Below, piece after piece: positions 1 through 6,048 of a stretch of DNA of 8,943 nt. Source of the stretch: Burkholderiales bacterium (GTDB taxonomy: Bacteria > Pseudomonadota > Gammaproteobacteria > Burkholderiales > Burkholderiaceae_D); contig JACPVY010000078.1 in NCBI GenBank assembly GCA_016197345.1, positions 1-8,943 on the forward strand, given 5' to 3'. Numbering within the stretch: position 1 is the stretch's first letter; the number at the start of each line of letters is the position of its first letter. Below the pieces are notes generated by a model. It was not told the DNA's origin. It made no database searches and was given only the letters and a program-made list of their open reading frames with translations. The translations under genes and the position numbers were made by a program.

Positions 1-100
1 AGCCGATTATAAGCGGCCACCACTCCATCAATTCGGCATTGATATTCCGTTGCGGAGGGGCTGCGTTGGGCTGCGCGGCATTGGCTGGGGCTGTCGTCAT
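1..100 (-). CDS. xrtB: Probable exosortase B (XrtB/EpsH), N-terminal fragment cut by the window edge
   Basis: Only 33 codons lie inside the window. They encode a short Ala/Pro/Asn/Gln-rich cytoplasmic start followed by MEWWPLIIG, which looks like entry into a first membrane helix. The ATG at 100-98 is 2 bp after the epsG stop, with GGAG at 112-109 eight bases upstream inside the epsG end, so it should be translated as part of the epsF-epsG unit. In Methylobacillus-type eps operons the gene after epsG is the exosortase (EpsH/XrtB), a polytopic membrane transpeptidase that cleaves and anchors PEP-CTERM proteins. The identification rests on position and on the short pre-TM/WWP pattern; the catalytic Cys, Arg and His motifs are outside the window. 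Confidence 0.7.
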   Translation of the reverse strand, partial: MTTAPANAAQPNAAPPQRNINAELMEWWPLIIG

Positions 101-102
101 CG

Positions 103-1050
103 TTAAAACTCCAACAAAACTGATCCAACAATTTCAGCGTTACTGCGCTGCACTTGTTCATTAACCGTGGAAATATCCGCAATCGCGGTTTTATCTTTGC
201 GTGCTGCCAGCAATACGCCACCAACCCGTGAGGCAATCGCTAGCGCATCGGCACTGGTCGAGAAATCGGAGACATCGTATAGCACGACGTCGTAGTGCTT
301 GCATAATTGCTCGTTCAAATCCGCAAAGCTGGTACGCGCCAATAATTCTTGTGGATTCGGTGGTAAGGTGCCCGCTGGCAGAATCGACAGATCGACGAAG
401 CCTTCCGCCCGTGCGATGGCATCCAAACCAGCGCGGCCCGCCAAAATATCGGACAAGCCTTGTCGCCCATCTAGCGCAAACAATTTATGCTGGCGCGGCG
501 TACGCAAATTCGCATCGACCAATAATGTGTGTTCGCCCAACTGCGAAAACACGATCGCCAGATTGGCCGCTAAAAAGCTCGCACCTTCGCCCGAGTTCAC
601 GCTCGCCACCACCAAGGCCCGACTGCCATTGGCAAACCAACGCAACATCAACTGGCTACGTACGGCGCGCAAGGTTTCCACATGGACGCTAAATGGATGA
701 AAAGCCGCCACCAATTCGACCGGGTATTTGCTATGACCGGGATGCAGGTAGGGATAATCAAATTGATGCGCCAAGACTTCTTGGATATCGGCTTCCGTGA
801 CGAGGCCCAGATGCTGCGCGGCTTCACCGAAGCGCATGTCTTTTTCACGTTGCACACGCATGATTTGCTCCGCATCCTCCGGCGTAATTTTGCCCATTTC
901 GAGCAAAATACGCCCAATTGAACCTTCACGACTGACCACGGTTTGCTGTACCTCAGCATGGCCTTCACTCGCGCCATGCGCTGCATTGCTGGCCGCCGCG
1001 GCTGGCTGCGCAGTTGATACCTCAGTTGACACCCCTACTTCTTGATTCAT
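103..1050 (-). CDS. epsG: EpsG, chain-length-determinant BY-kinase-like protein with MshEN-like N-terminus
   Basis: This 315-aa protein is the cytoplasmic partner of EpsF, predicted to modulate EPS chain length. The start is the ATG at 1050, which overlaps the epsF stop (ATGA) and has AAAGGA at 1063-1058 seven bases upstream. The frame runs open to an ATG at 1104, but that would lie deep inside epsF. Residues 1-40 are Ala/Ser/Gln-rich linker. Residues 44-67 and 73-96 are two 24-residue repeats separated by five residues, matching the MshEN layout (xxG at the start, Q at the end). E125, R128 and R131 form the EX2RX2R motif of BY-kinases. The nucleotide site is degenerate: the Walker A region reads SGEGAS (A157 where Lys or Arg is expected), Walker A' reads VDANLR (N181 for Asp), and Walker B reads LYDVSDF. 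PPNPQELL (230-237) is conserved in the family. There is no C-terminal tyrosine cluster; the chain ends VLLEF. Family membership is secure, kinase activity is doubtful. Confidence 0.92.
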   Translation of the reverse strand: MNQEVGVSTEVSTAQPAAAASNAAHGASEGHAEVQQTVVSREGSIGRILLEMGKITPEDAEQIMRVQREKDMRFGEAAQHLGLVTEADIQEVLAHQFDYPYLHPGHSKYPVELVAAFHPFSVHVETLRAVRSQLMLRWFANGSRALVVASVNSGEGASFLAANLAIVFSQLGEHTLLVDANLRTPRQHKLFALDGRQGLSDILAGRAGLDAIARAEGFVDLSILPAGTLPPNPQELLARTSFADLNEQLCKHYDVVLYDVSDFSTSADALAIASRVGGVLLAARKDKTAIADISTVNEQVQRSNAEIVGSVLLEF

Positions 1051-2480
1051 TTTTGCATCCTTTCCTTTTTGGCGCGGCGGCGCGAAAACAGCTTTTTCAA
1101 CCATTTAAAGCGCTGTTTCTTCGGCGCGCCCCAGGACATTTGTCCCATCACTGGCACTTCTAGCGCAGCGACCAAATCATTTGCCGAACGTACGCGGCGA
1201 TCTATCATTTCAGCCAATAAGCCAAAGCCTAGGCCCAACATGCCGCCGATGAATACCGACAATGCGATATTGAGCGCAATCTTTGGGCTGGAAGGTTCAA
1301 GCGGTGGCACCGCTGGTGTCAACACCGAGCTATCGGATTGATTCGACTGCCCTTCCAAGTTGGCTTGGGTATAGCGTTGGGTCGCGGTATCGTACGCACG
1401 CTGCGCGCTTTCGACCTCTTTAACCAACACCGACATTTCATCACGGGCGCGATTGAGTTCTAAGACCTTGGTTTTTTGCGCTGCTAAGGCATTGCGGATT
1501 TCATTTTCGCGCTGGGTCAAAATGCGCGCGTTATTCGATACGCTATTCGACGTCGCGGCGATTTGTTCATTCAAGGTGGCACGGAGTTTTTCGACTTCCG
1601 CTTTAGCGGCCAAATATTGCGGATGATTTTTATCGAGGCGCTGCGATACTTCGGAAAATTTCGATTCCGCAGTGCCCAAGCCTATGCGCAGGTTTTGAAT
1701 CAATGGGTTGCCGCCAACATCGGGCGATTCCACCGGGTTTTTACCGCGCACCATCGCTTGGCGCGAATTGGCTTCCATCGTCGCCGCTTGCGCTTGCACT
1801 AACTGACTCGACAATTCGTTTAAGCGCGAGGTTTCGACGTCAATCCGGCTTTCCACCGAAAACAGCGAATGATCTTGCTGATATTGCGAGAGTTTTTGCT
1901 GCGCTTTTTCGACGTTACTGCGTAGCAGCTTGATTTGTTCGGTGAAATAGAGCGCCGCTTTCTTCAGCGGATCGACCTTCAATTGAATACTTAACTTTTG
2001 ATATTGCTGCGCAAAGGAATTGGCAACTTTGGCCGCTAATTCAGGATCGCTCGCTTTATACGAGATCGACAATACCGAGCTTTCTTTCGATGGTTCGACC
2101 ATCAAGGTGCGCGCTAAGCGATCAGCCATCCAGTTGCGAATATCGCCTTTGCTTTGTTTGCCTTCGGTATCGTCCAAAAACTGCTCTTTCACCACAGGGT
2201 TGTCGGTGATATGCAATTCATCTACCACCGCCAACGCCACGCTAGTACTACTGATGATATCAACCTGAGTCGCCATATAGCCCGGCATCAACTGTGCGGG
2301 TAGCGTCATCCCAGTCACTGGATCGACGCCTTTGTAATTGAGCACTAAGCTAGTGGTTGCCTTATACGACGGCGGCCACACAAGACTCACGGCCGTGGTG
2401 GTAGAGACCGTGATGATCAATGTAATCAAGCTGATCTTCAGGTGCGCCCGCAGGATCAGTAAAAGCTGGGAAAAGTTCAT
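1047..2480 (-). CDS. epsF: EpsF, Wzz-like polysaccharide co-polymerase / chain length determinant
   Basis: This 477-aa inner-membrane protein should control the length of the EPS chain and contact EpsG. It has a TM helix near residues 16-34, a Wzz-type periplasmic start ending in the WPPSYKATTSLVL region, and a long helical/coiled-coil stretch (about 175-375) rich in Gln, Glu and Leu. A proline-rich PPLEPSSPK motif (392-400) precedes the second TM helix (about 402-424), as is usual for this family. A strongly basic cytoplasmic tail (453-477, Lys/Arg runs) follows and is well placed to meet EpsG. Length and order fit the EpsF family (TIGR03017). GAGAG at 2492-2488 gives a modest ribosome site 7 bases before the ATG. 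The stop TGA shares ATGA with the epsG start, implying translational coupling. Confidence 0.95.
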   Translation of the reverse strand: MNFSQLLLILRAHLKISLITLIITVSTTTAVSLVWPPSYKATTSLVLNYKGVDPVTGMTLPAQLMPGYMATQVDIISSTSVALAVVDELHITDNPVVKEQFLDDTEGKQSKGDIRNWMADRLARTLMVEPSKESSVLSISYKASDPELAAKVANSFAQQYQKLSIQLKVDPLKKAALYFTEQIKLLRSNVEKAQQKLSQYQQDHSLFSVESRIDVETSRLNELSSQLVQAQAATMEANSRQAMVRGKNPVESPDVGGNPLIQNLRIGLGTAESKFSEVSQRLDKNHPQYLAAKAEVEKLRATLNEQIAATSNSVSNNARILTQRENEIRNALAAQKTKVLELNRARDEMSVLVKEVESAQRAYDTATQRYTQANLEGQSNQSDSSVLTPAVPPLEPSSPKIALNIALSVFIGGMLGLGFGLLAEMIDRRVRSANDLVAALEVPVMGQMSWGAPKKQRFKWLKKLFSRRRAKKERMQK

Positions 2481-2565
2481 TACACCACTCTCAAATTAAG
2501 TACATCAAAAGCAAAGCCGTCGCGCGCGAATAAGGTGAATAAAGTAACGAGGACGACTGATTTCC

Positions 2566-2582
2566 CAAGCATGCGCTGCTTG
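2566..2582 (-). other. Small hairpin after epsE, in the epsE-epsF gap
   Basis: Perfect 6-bp arms CAAGCA/TGCTTG enclose a 5-nt loop, 12 nt after the epsE stop. There is no T-run after it on the minus strand, so it is not a convincing terminator. It may act as an mRNA processing or 3'-end stabilising structure. The remaining epsE-epsF gap (2481-2594) shows no clear promoter. Confidence 0.3.
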
Positions 2583-2594
2583 CCCGCTACCACC

Positions 2595-3467
2595 TTAAAA
2601 CAGGCTTTCTTGGATATAGATCACATCATCCACTTTGACTAAGTCGTCGTGCTTGACTTGCAAAACCTGAATCTTGCCATCTGGGCCTTGACGCTTGATG
2701 CGCACACCACGTTCGGTGCCACGGGCCGTTAAGCCGCCAGCCACCGACAGCGCTTGCAGCACGGTCATATTGCGCTCTAAACGATATTGGCTAGGACGCT
2801 GCACTTCGCCATAGATATAAAAACGGGGGGCGCGTTCCACGAAAATGACGTCGCCACCTTGTATCAAGCCATTTTCTTTTAAGTCGCCAGAGCGAAACAT
2901 ATCAACGATGTCGATCACTTGTTTGCTCGGTTTGCCATCTTGGTAGTGAATCAGGGTCAAGATATCAGCACCATCGGCGGCAATCCCGCCTGCCATCGCT
3001 AACATATCCGTCAAATTGCGTTTGCCTTCGAGCGGGTAGCGCCCGGGGCGATTCACCTGCCCTAGCACTGACACTTGTTGGCTTTGCATCATCGTCACGG
3101 TGATATTGACTTGCGGATTGCGTAAAAAGCCGCCCGCTTCCAACATCCCAGCAATTTTCTTTTCTGCTGCCGATGCCGACAAACGGCCAACGATGACTTC
3201 ACCGATCAAGGGGAAGGTAATTTTGCCCGCTTCGCTGACCTTGGTTTCCAGATTCATGTCTTGATTGCCATAGACGCTAATCCGAATCGCGTCGCCTGGC
3301 CCAAGCAGGTAGTCGAGCGCATGCGCTGGCGCGGCGCACAAGAAAAACAAGCTCATAGCCAACGCGATTGCCCCTTTGCTGGCGGATACCATGCCACGCA
3401 GCAGTTGCGTCAAGCCATGCCACCAATGGCGTGTCACCTGACTATACTTTCGGACCGGGATTTTCAT
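2595..3467 (-). CDS. epsE: EpsE, Wza-type polysaccharide export (OPX) protein
   Basis: This 290-aa secreted protein should form the periplasmic/outer-membrane export conduit for the EPS. A long basic n-region (1-31) leads into a hydrophobic core (about 32-48) ending in APAHA before LDYLLGPGD, so signal peptidase I probably cuts near residue 50. The Cys at 44 is in FFLCAA, which is not a proper lipobox. Residues 52-128 are the Poly_export domain (LLGPGDAIRISVYG start). Two SLBB-type beta-grasp segments follow, near 131-210 (VSVLGQVNRPGRYPL) and 216-289 (FYIYGEVQRPSQYRL). The protein ends right after the second SLBB, so it lacks the long C-terminal helical domain with which Wza spans the outer membrane. 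The ribosome site is weak (GGAAAG about 10 nt before the ATG). The gene follows a terminator-like hairpin. Confidence 0.94.
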   Translation of the reverse strand: MKIPVRKYSQVTRHWWHGLTQLLRGMVSASKGAIALAMSLFFLCAAPAHALDYLLGPGDAIRISVYGNQDMNLETKVSEAGKITFPLIGEVIVGRLSASAAEKKIAGMLEAGGFLRNPQVNITVTMMQSQQVSVLGQVNRPGRYPLEGKRNLTDMLAMAGGIAADGADILTLIHYQDGKPSKQVIDIVDMFRSGDLKENGLIQGGDVIFVERAPRFYIYGEVQRPSQYRLERNMTVLQALSVAGGLTARGTERGVRIKRQGPDGKIQVLQVKHDDLVKVDDVIYIQESLF

Positions 3468-3581
3468 ATCGTTTCGCTTTCCACGTTACAACTTCAACAC
3501 TGGGTAGAAAATCATCCACACACCCAGAACACATTCGGTCGCCCACCTTCAAAGCCTTGTGCGCACCGCATGCTCACCACC

Positions 3582-3620
3582 AAATAAACAAAGGCACAGG
3601 CGCAATGCACCCGTGCCTTT
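3582..3620 (-). terminator. Rho-independent terminator-like hairpin between epsD and epsE
   Basis: Eight perfect pairs (AAAGGCAC at 3590-3597 with GTGCCTTT at 3613-3620) continue into six more pairs (two of them G-T wobbles), closed by a 3-nt ATT-type loop. On the minus strand the stem is followed by GTTTATTT. It lies 11 nt after the epsD stop. The long stem and T-rich tail fit an intrinsic terminator or attenuator. The T-tract is interrupted, so readthrough into epsE is likely. Confidence 0.65.
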
Positions 3621-3631
3621 CACTTCAATGA

Positions 3632-4063
3632 TTAATTTTTGCTGGCACTCGCTGCGGCACTAGCAGGCGCGCTAGCAGCGGCGCTGGCCGACGCACTAGC
3701 AGCATCTTTTTTCAAATATTCGATCTTGCCAGCAGCGCGCAAACGTTTGATTTCTGCATCAGACGCTTCTTTGTTGCGCTTATTGATGAGGAATTGTTCG
3801 ATTTGCTTACTTGCCACTTCCAAAGTCACTGGTGCGTCTTTGGTATCCATCACTTGCAGCAAGGTGATGCCTGGGCCTTCATTGACCATGAACAACTGAT
3901 CTTTTGGCATCGCTACCAATTTTTGCGTCATTTGCTCTGGCAAATCAGAACCAGAACGAGCGATTTGGCCACGGCCAAATTGGACTTTTTTCTCGGTGAA
4001 GTAGGCGGCAACATCATCCAAGTTTTTGGCGGCGTCCAGCATTTTCTTCACATCGTCATTCAT
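3632..4063 (-). CDS. epsD: EpsD C-terminal fragment (parvulin-type PPIase part), split gene
   Basis: This 143-aa frame carries the C-terminal half of an EpsD-family peptidyl-prolyl isomerase (TIGR02925 type). Residues 11-70 (AAKNLDDVAAYF, GRGQIARSGSDLPEQM, MPKDQLFMV) resemble the later part of a parvulin domain. VTLEVASKQIEQFLINKRNKEA (about 79-100) and the RLRAAGKIEYL segment match the conserved C-terminal helix and end of the family. Residues 121-141 are only Ala, Ser and one Pro, an unusual low-complexity tail. The ATG overlaps the stop of the upstream fragment (ATGA at 4063-4060) with no separate Shine-Dalgarno site, so translation would depend on reinitiation. By comparison with remembered EpsD proteins, this Met is an internal residue, and about 75-80 residues between the two fragments are absent. 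Without a signal peptide this piece would stay in the cytoplasm. Confidence 0.75.
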   Translation of the reverse strand: MNDDVKKMLDAAKNLDDVAAYFTEKKVQFGRGQIARSGSDLPEQMTQKLVAMPKDQLFMVNEGPGITLLQVMDTKDAPVTLEVASKQIEQFLINKRNKEASDAEIKRLRAAGKIEYLKKDAASASASAAASAPASAAASASKN

Positions 4064-4344
4064 GGACGATCAATCAGCGCTTCCAATAATTGTTTAGAGG
4101 CAACCTCTTGCTGTGCCGCTGGGACATTCGCGCGTGCAATTTCATCATTCAATTGGCGTTGGGTAATTTCTTCGCCGTTTACGACGGCAATCGACTGCCC
4201 GCCTTTTTTCTCTTTATTGCCGCAGGCTGACAAACTCATTGCAGCCACCAACATGCAACCGATCAATAGGCTACGTTTACGTTGTGGTGCAAAAAATGGG
4301 GAAACTTCAGTTTGCTGACTCAGCGATTGGTGACGGGAAATCAA
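4060..4344 (-). CDS. epsD: EpsD N-terminal fragment (lipoprotein signal and SurA-like start), split gene
   Basis: This 94-aa frame begins at a TTG (4344-4342) preceded by a perfect AGGAGG six bases upstream; an in-frame TAA lies at 4350-4348, so no longer start is possible. A basic n-region (to K23/R24), a hydrophobic core and the lipobox LSAC with Cys at 41 predict a lipoprotein (residue after Cys is Gly). VVNGEEITQRQLNDEIAR (54-71) and the QEVASKQLLEALIDR segment (79-93) are typical of the N-terminal helical part of EpsD. The frame stops one codon after LIDR, where intact relatives continue with Q and a helix leading into the isomerase domain. The piece therefore has export and anchoring signals but no catalytic domain. 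A sequencing or assembly deletion is an alternative explanation. Confidence 0.75.
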   Translation of the reverse strand: MISRHQSLSQQTEVSPFFAPQRKRSLLIGCMLVAAMSLSACGNKEKKGGQSIAVVNGEEITQRQLNDEIARANVPAAQQEVASKQLLEALIDRP

Positions 4345-4350
4345 GATTTA

Positions 4351-4356
4351 CCTCCT
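4351..4356 (-). promoter_or_regulatory. Consensus ribosome binding site AGGAGG for epsD
   Basis: AGGAGG reads on the minus strand at 4356-4351, six bases before the TTG at 4344. It is the strongest Shine-Dalgarno match in the window and is what decides the non-ATG start of the epsD N-terminal frame. It sits in an AT-rich stretch that should leave it unpaired. Confidence 0.8.
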
Positions 4357-4464
4357 AAAAATTATATTTTATTTTACAAGTAGCGCGTTACTTTGGTGGG
4401 AAAAGCGTAGTGCGGGCGAGCATTTTCTGCATTCATACGGCGACATCGCCCCGGTTAGTAATTG

Positions 4465-4510
4465 TTGCAATTATGCAATAAATCACGTGCGGAATTATAC
4501 ACTATCAGTG
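4465..4510 (-). promoter_or_regulatory. Probable epsD promoter with two flanking inverted repeats
   Basis: A perfect -10 hexamer TATAAT reads on the minus strand at 4499-4494, but the -35 position (4522-4517, GCGGTA) is poor, which suggests activator dependence. Immediately upstream, the spacer holds the inverted repeat CACT-ATC-AGTG (4500-4510). Just downstream, about +9 to +22 of the expected start near 4487, lies TTGCA-ATTA-TGCAA (4465-4478). Both could be protein-binding sites. A start here would give a leader of about 140 nt before epsD. The site is inferred from sequence only. Confidence 0.45.
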
Positions 4511-4589
4511 CTGTATTACCGCGCTGCTGTTAAATAATCAACATTGGCATTTCAGGGAAATTCGCCCAATCGTGCCTTCAAGAAACTAG

Positions 4590-4637
4590 TGCGTATTCTG
4601 CAGAATTTTCCCGCATTTCTTTCATCGTTAATACGCA
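4590..4637. repeat. Interrupted inverted repeat straddling the epsB stop
   Basis: TGCGTATT (4590-4597) and AATACGCA (4630-4637) are exact 8-bp complements 32 nt apart. The left arm runs into the perfect 12-bp palindrome ATTCTGCAGAAT (4595-4606). The right arm covers the epsB stop codon. There is no T-run after it on the minus strand, so termination is not supported; it may be a binding site, an mRNA structure or chance. Confidence 0.3.
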
Positions 4638-6010
4638 TTATCTTTTTTCAATACGACTAGAACGGTGCGCATAATAATCCAAAGATCGAGTGACAACGAC
4701 CAGTTGCGCACATAATCGAGATCGAATTCTATTCGCGCCTGCATTTTATCGAGGGTTTCTGTTTCCCCACGCAAACCATTCACTTGCGCCCAGCCAGTAA
4801 TACCCGGTTTGACCTTGTGCCGCAGCATATAGCCTTTGATCAATTTTCGATACATTTCATTATGCGCAACGGCATGCGGACGCGGGCCGACAATACTCAT
4901 TCGTCCTTGCAACACATTAATAAATTGCGGTAATTCATCGAGCGAAGTCTTGCGCAAAAACGCGCCGACACGGGTAACGCGCACATCGTTTTTCTGCGCT
5001 TGTTTCACCACCGCACCATCATCGGCCACGGTCATACTGCGGAATTTATAGACAATAATTTCTTCGCCATACAAGCCATAGCGGCGCTGCCGGAAAATGG
5101 CCGGGCCAGGCGAACTCATTTTCACCGCAGCGGCGATGATGAGCATAATCGGTAACAATAAAATTTGGATCAGCGACGCCAAAATGATGTCGCTGGCGCG
5201 TTTAATCACGCTGTTGACGCCAGTAAATGGGGTTTCGCAAATCGCCACCACAGGCATGCCGCCGACATTATCGATGCGCGCTTGCATCAAGTCGAAAATA
5301 TAGATATCGGGCAAAAAATAGACTGAGGCAGTGGTATCTTGCAATTCATCCAGCAGCTTGCGAATGCGTGGCTGGGCAGAGATAGGCTGGCTGATAAACA
5401 CCATTTTGATATTGTGCTCATGCACATAGGCGGCGATTTCCGACATCCGCCCCAATGGCTCGATTTGCACGCCGGGTGGTTGGCGCGTCATGTCGCGATC
5501 ATCAAAAAAACCGCGCACATTCATAAACATATAGGGATTATCTTCGATGCGTGCCGCGAGCTTCAGGCCAACATCATTAATGCCGACGATAATCACCGAG
5601 CGCGCTTCACCATCTTTGCCCGGATCAAATGCCATCTTGCGCACCGCCAAGTGGCTAGCCAATAGCGCAAATGGGGTCAGCACAAACCAAGTCAGTATCA
5701 CTTCTTCAGAGAACTTATGCTCCAAAGCGGTGACGCGGCCAATCATAAACAAAATCACGGCAATTAATAGCCACCCTACCGTGATATCGCGCATATAGGC
5801 CAAAATCTTGCCGCTACGCCAGGTGCGATACGGGTCGATTTGCTCGTAAATCATGCTCGAGATGAAAAATACGAGGATCGCTAAGATCAAATAGTAAGCG
5901 CTAAAGTTTTCGTCGTAATACAAAGTAACCAAATACAAGACGCCCCAGATAATCGAGGGGTCTAGTAGCCGCTTGGAAAACGAAACGAGGGGAATATCAG
6001 TAACTGTCAT
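4628..6010 (-). CDS. epsB: EpsB, undecaprenyl-phosphate hexose-1-phosphate transferase (WcaJ type)
   Basis: This 460-aa polytopic inner-membrane enzyme starts EPS repeat-unit synthesis by moving a sugar phosphate, probably glucose, from a UDP-sugar to undecaprenyl phosphate. There are N-terminal membrane helices (about 18-52 and 78-122) and a soluble Rossmann-like CoA-binding domain (137-260; [10 protein letters not shown] near 139-148). A membrane-inserting hydrophobic stretch at 273-297 opens the bacterial sugar transferase domain. Within it are YKFRSM (321-326), LDELPQ (358-362 region, acidic pair D358/E359), SIVGPRPHA (372-380) and [18 protein letters not shown] (401-418). The length and two-domain form fit the TIGR03023 family. 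No good Shine-Dalgarno site precedes the ATG. The gene lies 38 bp after epsL, most likely on the same transcript. The sugar specificity cannot be read from the sequence. Confidence 0.96.
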   Translation of the reverse strand: MTVTDIPLVSFSKRLLDPSIIWGVLYLVTLYYDENFSAYYLILAILVFFISSMIYEQIDPYRTWRSGKILAYMRDITVGWLLIAVILFMIGRVTALEHKFSEEVILTWFVLTPFALLASHLAVRKMAFDPGKDGEARSVIIVGINDVGLKLAARIEDNPYMFMNVRGFFDDRDMTRQPPGVQIEPLGRMSEIAAYVHEHNIKMVFISQPISAQPRIRKLLDELQDTTASVYFLPDIYIFDLMQARIDNVGGMPVVAICETPFTGVNSVIKRASDIILASLIQILLLPIMLIIAAAVKMSSPGPAIFRQRRYGLYGEEIIVYKFRSMTVADDGAVVKQAQKNDVRVTRVGAFLRKTSLDELPQFINVLQGRMSIVGPRPHAVAHNEMYRKLIKGYMLRHKVKPGITGWAQVNGLRGETETLDKMQARIEFDLDYVRNWSLSLDLWIIMRTVLVVLKKDNAY

Positions 6011-6035
6011 TATTTTTGGACTTTTAAGTTAAGAA

Positions 6036-6047
6036 GGGCAAGCGCCC
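6036..6047 (-). other. Short GC hairpin between epsL and epsB
   Basis: GGGC-AAGC-GCCC forms a 4-bp stem with a 4-nt loop one base after the epsL stop. It is too small and lacks a T-run for a terminator. Besides this, the 38-bp gap is AT-rich and shows no clear ribosome site for epsB. Confidence 0.25.
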
Positions 6048-6048
6048 A

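Larger units (their letters stand above)
4345..4627 (-). other. epsB-epsD intergenic region and epsD leader
   Basis: This 283-bp stretch contains no convincing reading frame. From the epsB side it holds an interrupted 8-bp inverted repeat with a 12-bp palindrome inside it, the -10 box with its two dyads, and a GGCGA-CA-TCGCC perfect dyad at 4439-4450 that can form a small leader hairpin. An AT-rich run (4357-4380) then leads into the AGGAGG site. It is the best place in the eps gene set for a separate promoter. Confidence 0.6.

Noticed and set aside
1051..1104. Upstream in-frame ATG at 1104 as the epsG start
   Set aside because: It would overlap epsF by 58 bp; the ATG at 1050 has AAAGGA at proper spacing and an ATGA overlap with the epsF stop.
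3324..3350. Lipobox in EpsE around Cys 44
   Set aside because: The residues before the Cys are FFL, not a small residue at -1, and a better signal peptidase I site (AHA before LDY) follows.
4563..4576. Sigma-54-like GGCAC-N-GC element upstream of epsD on the minus strand
   Set aside because: The GG and GC doublets are 9 rather than 10 bases apart, and the -12 part is not TTGC; sigma-54 does not tolerate this spacing well.
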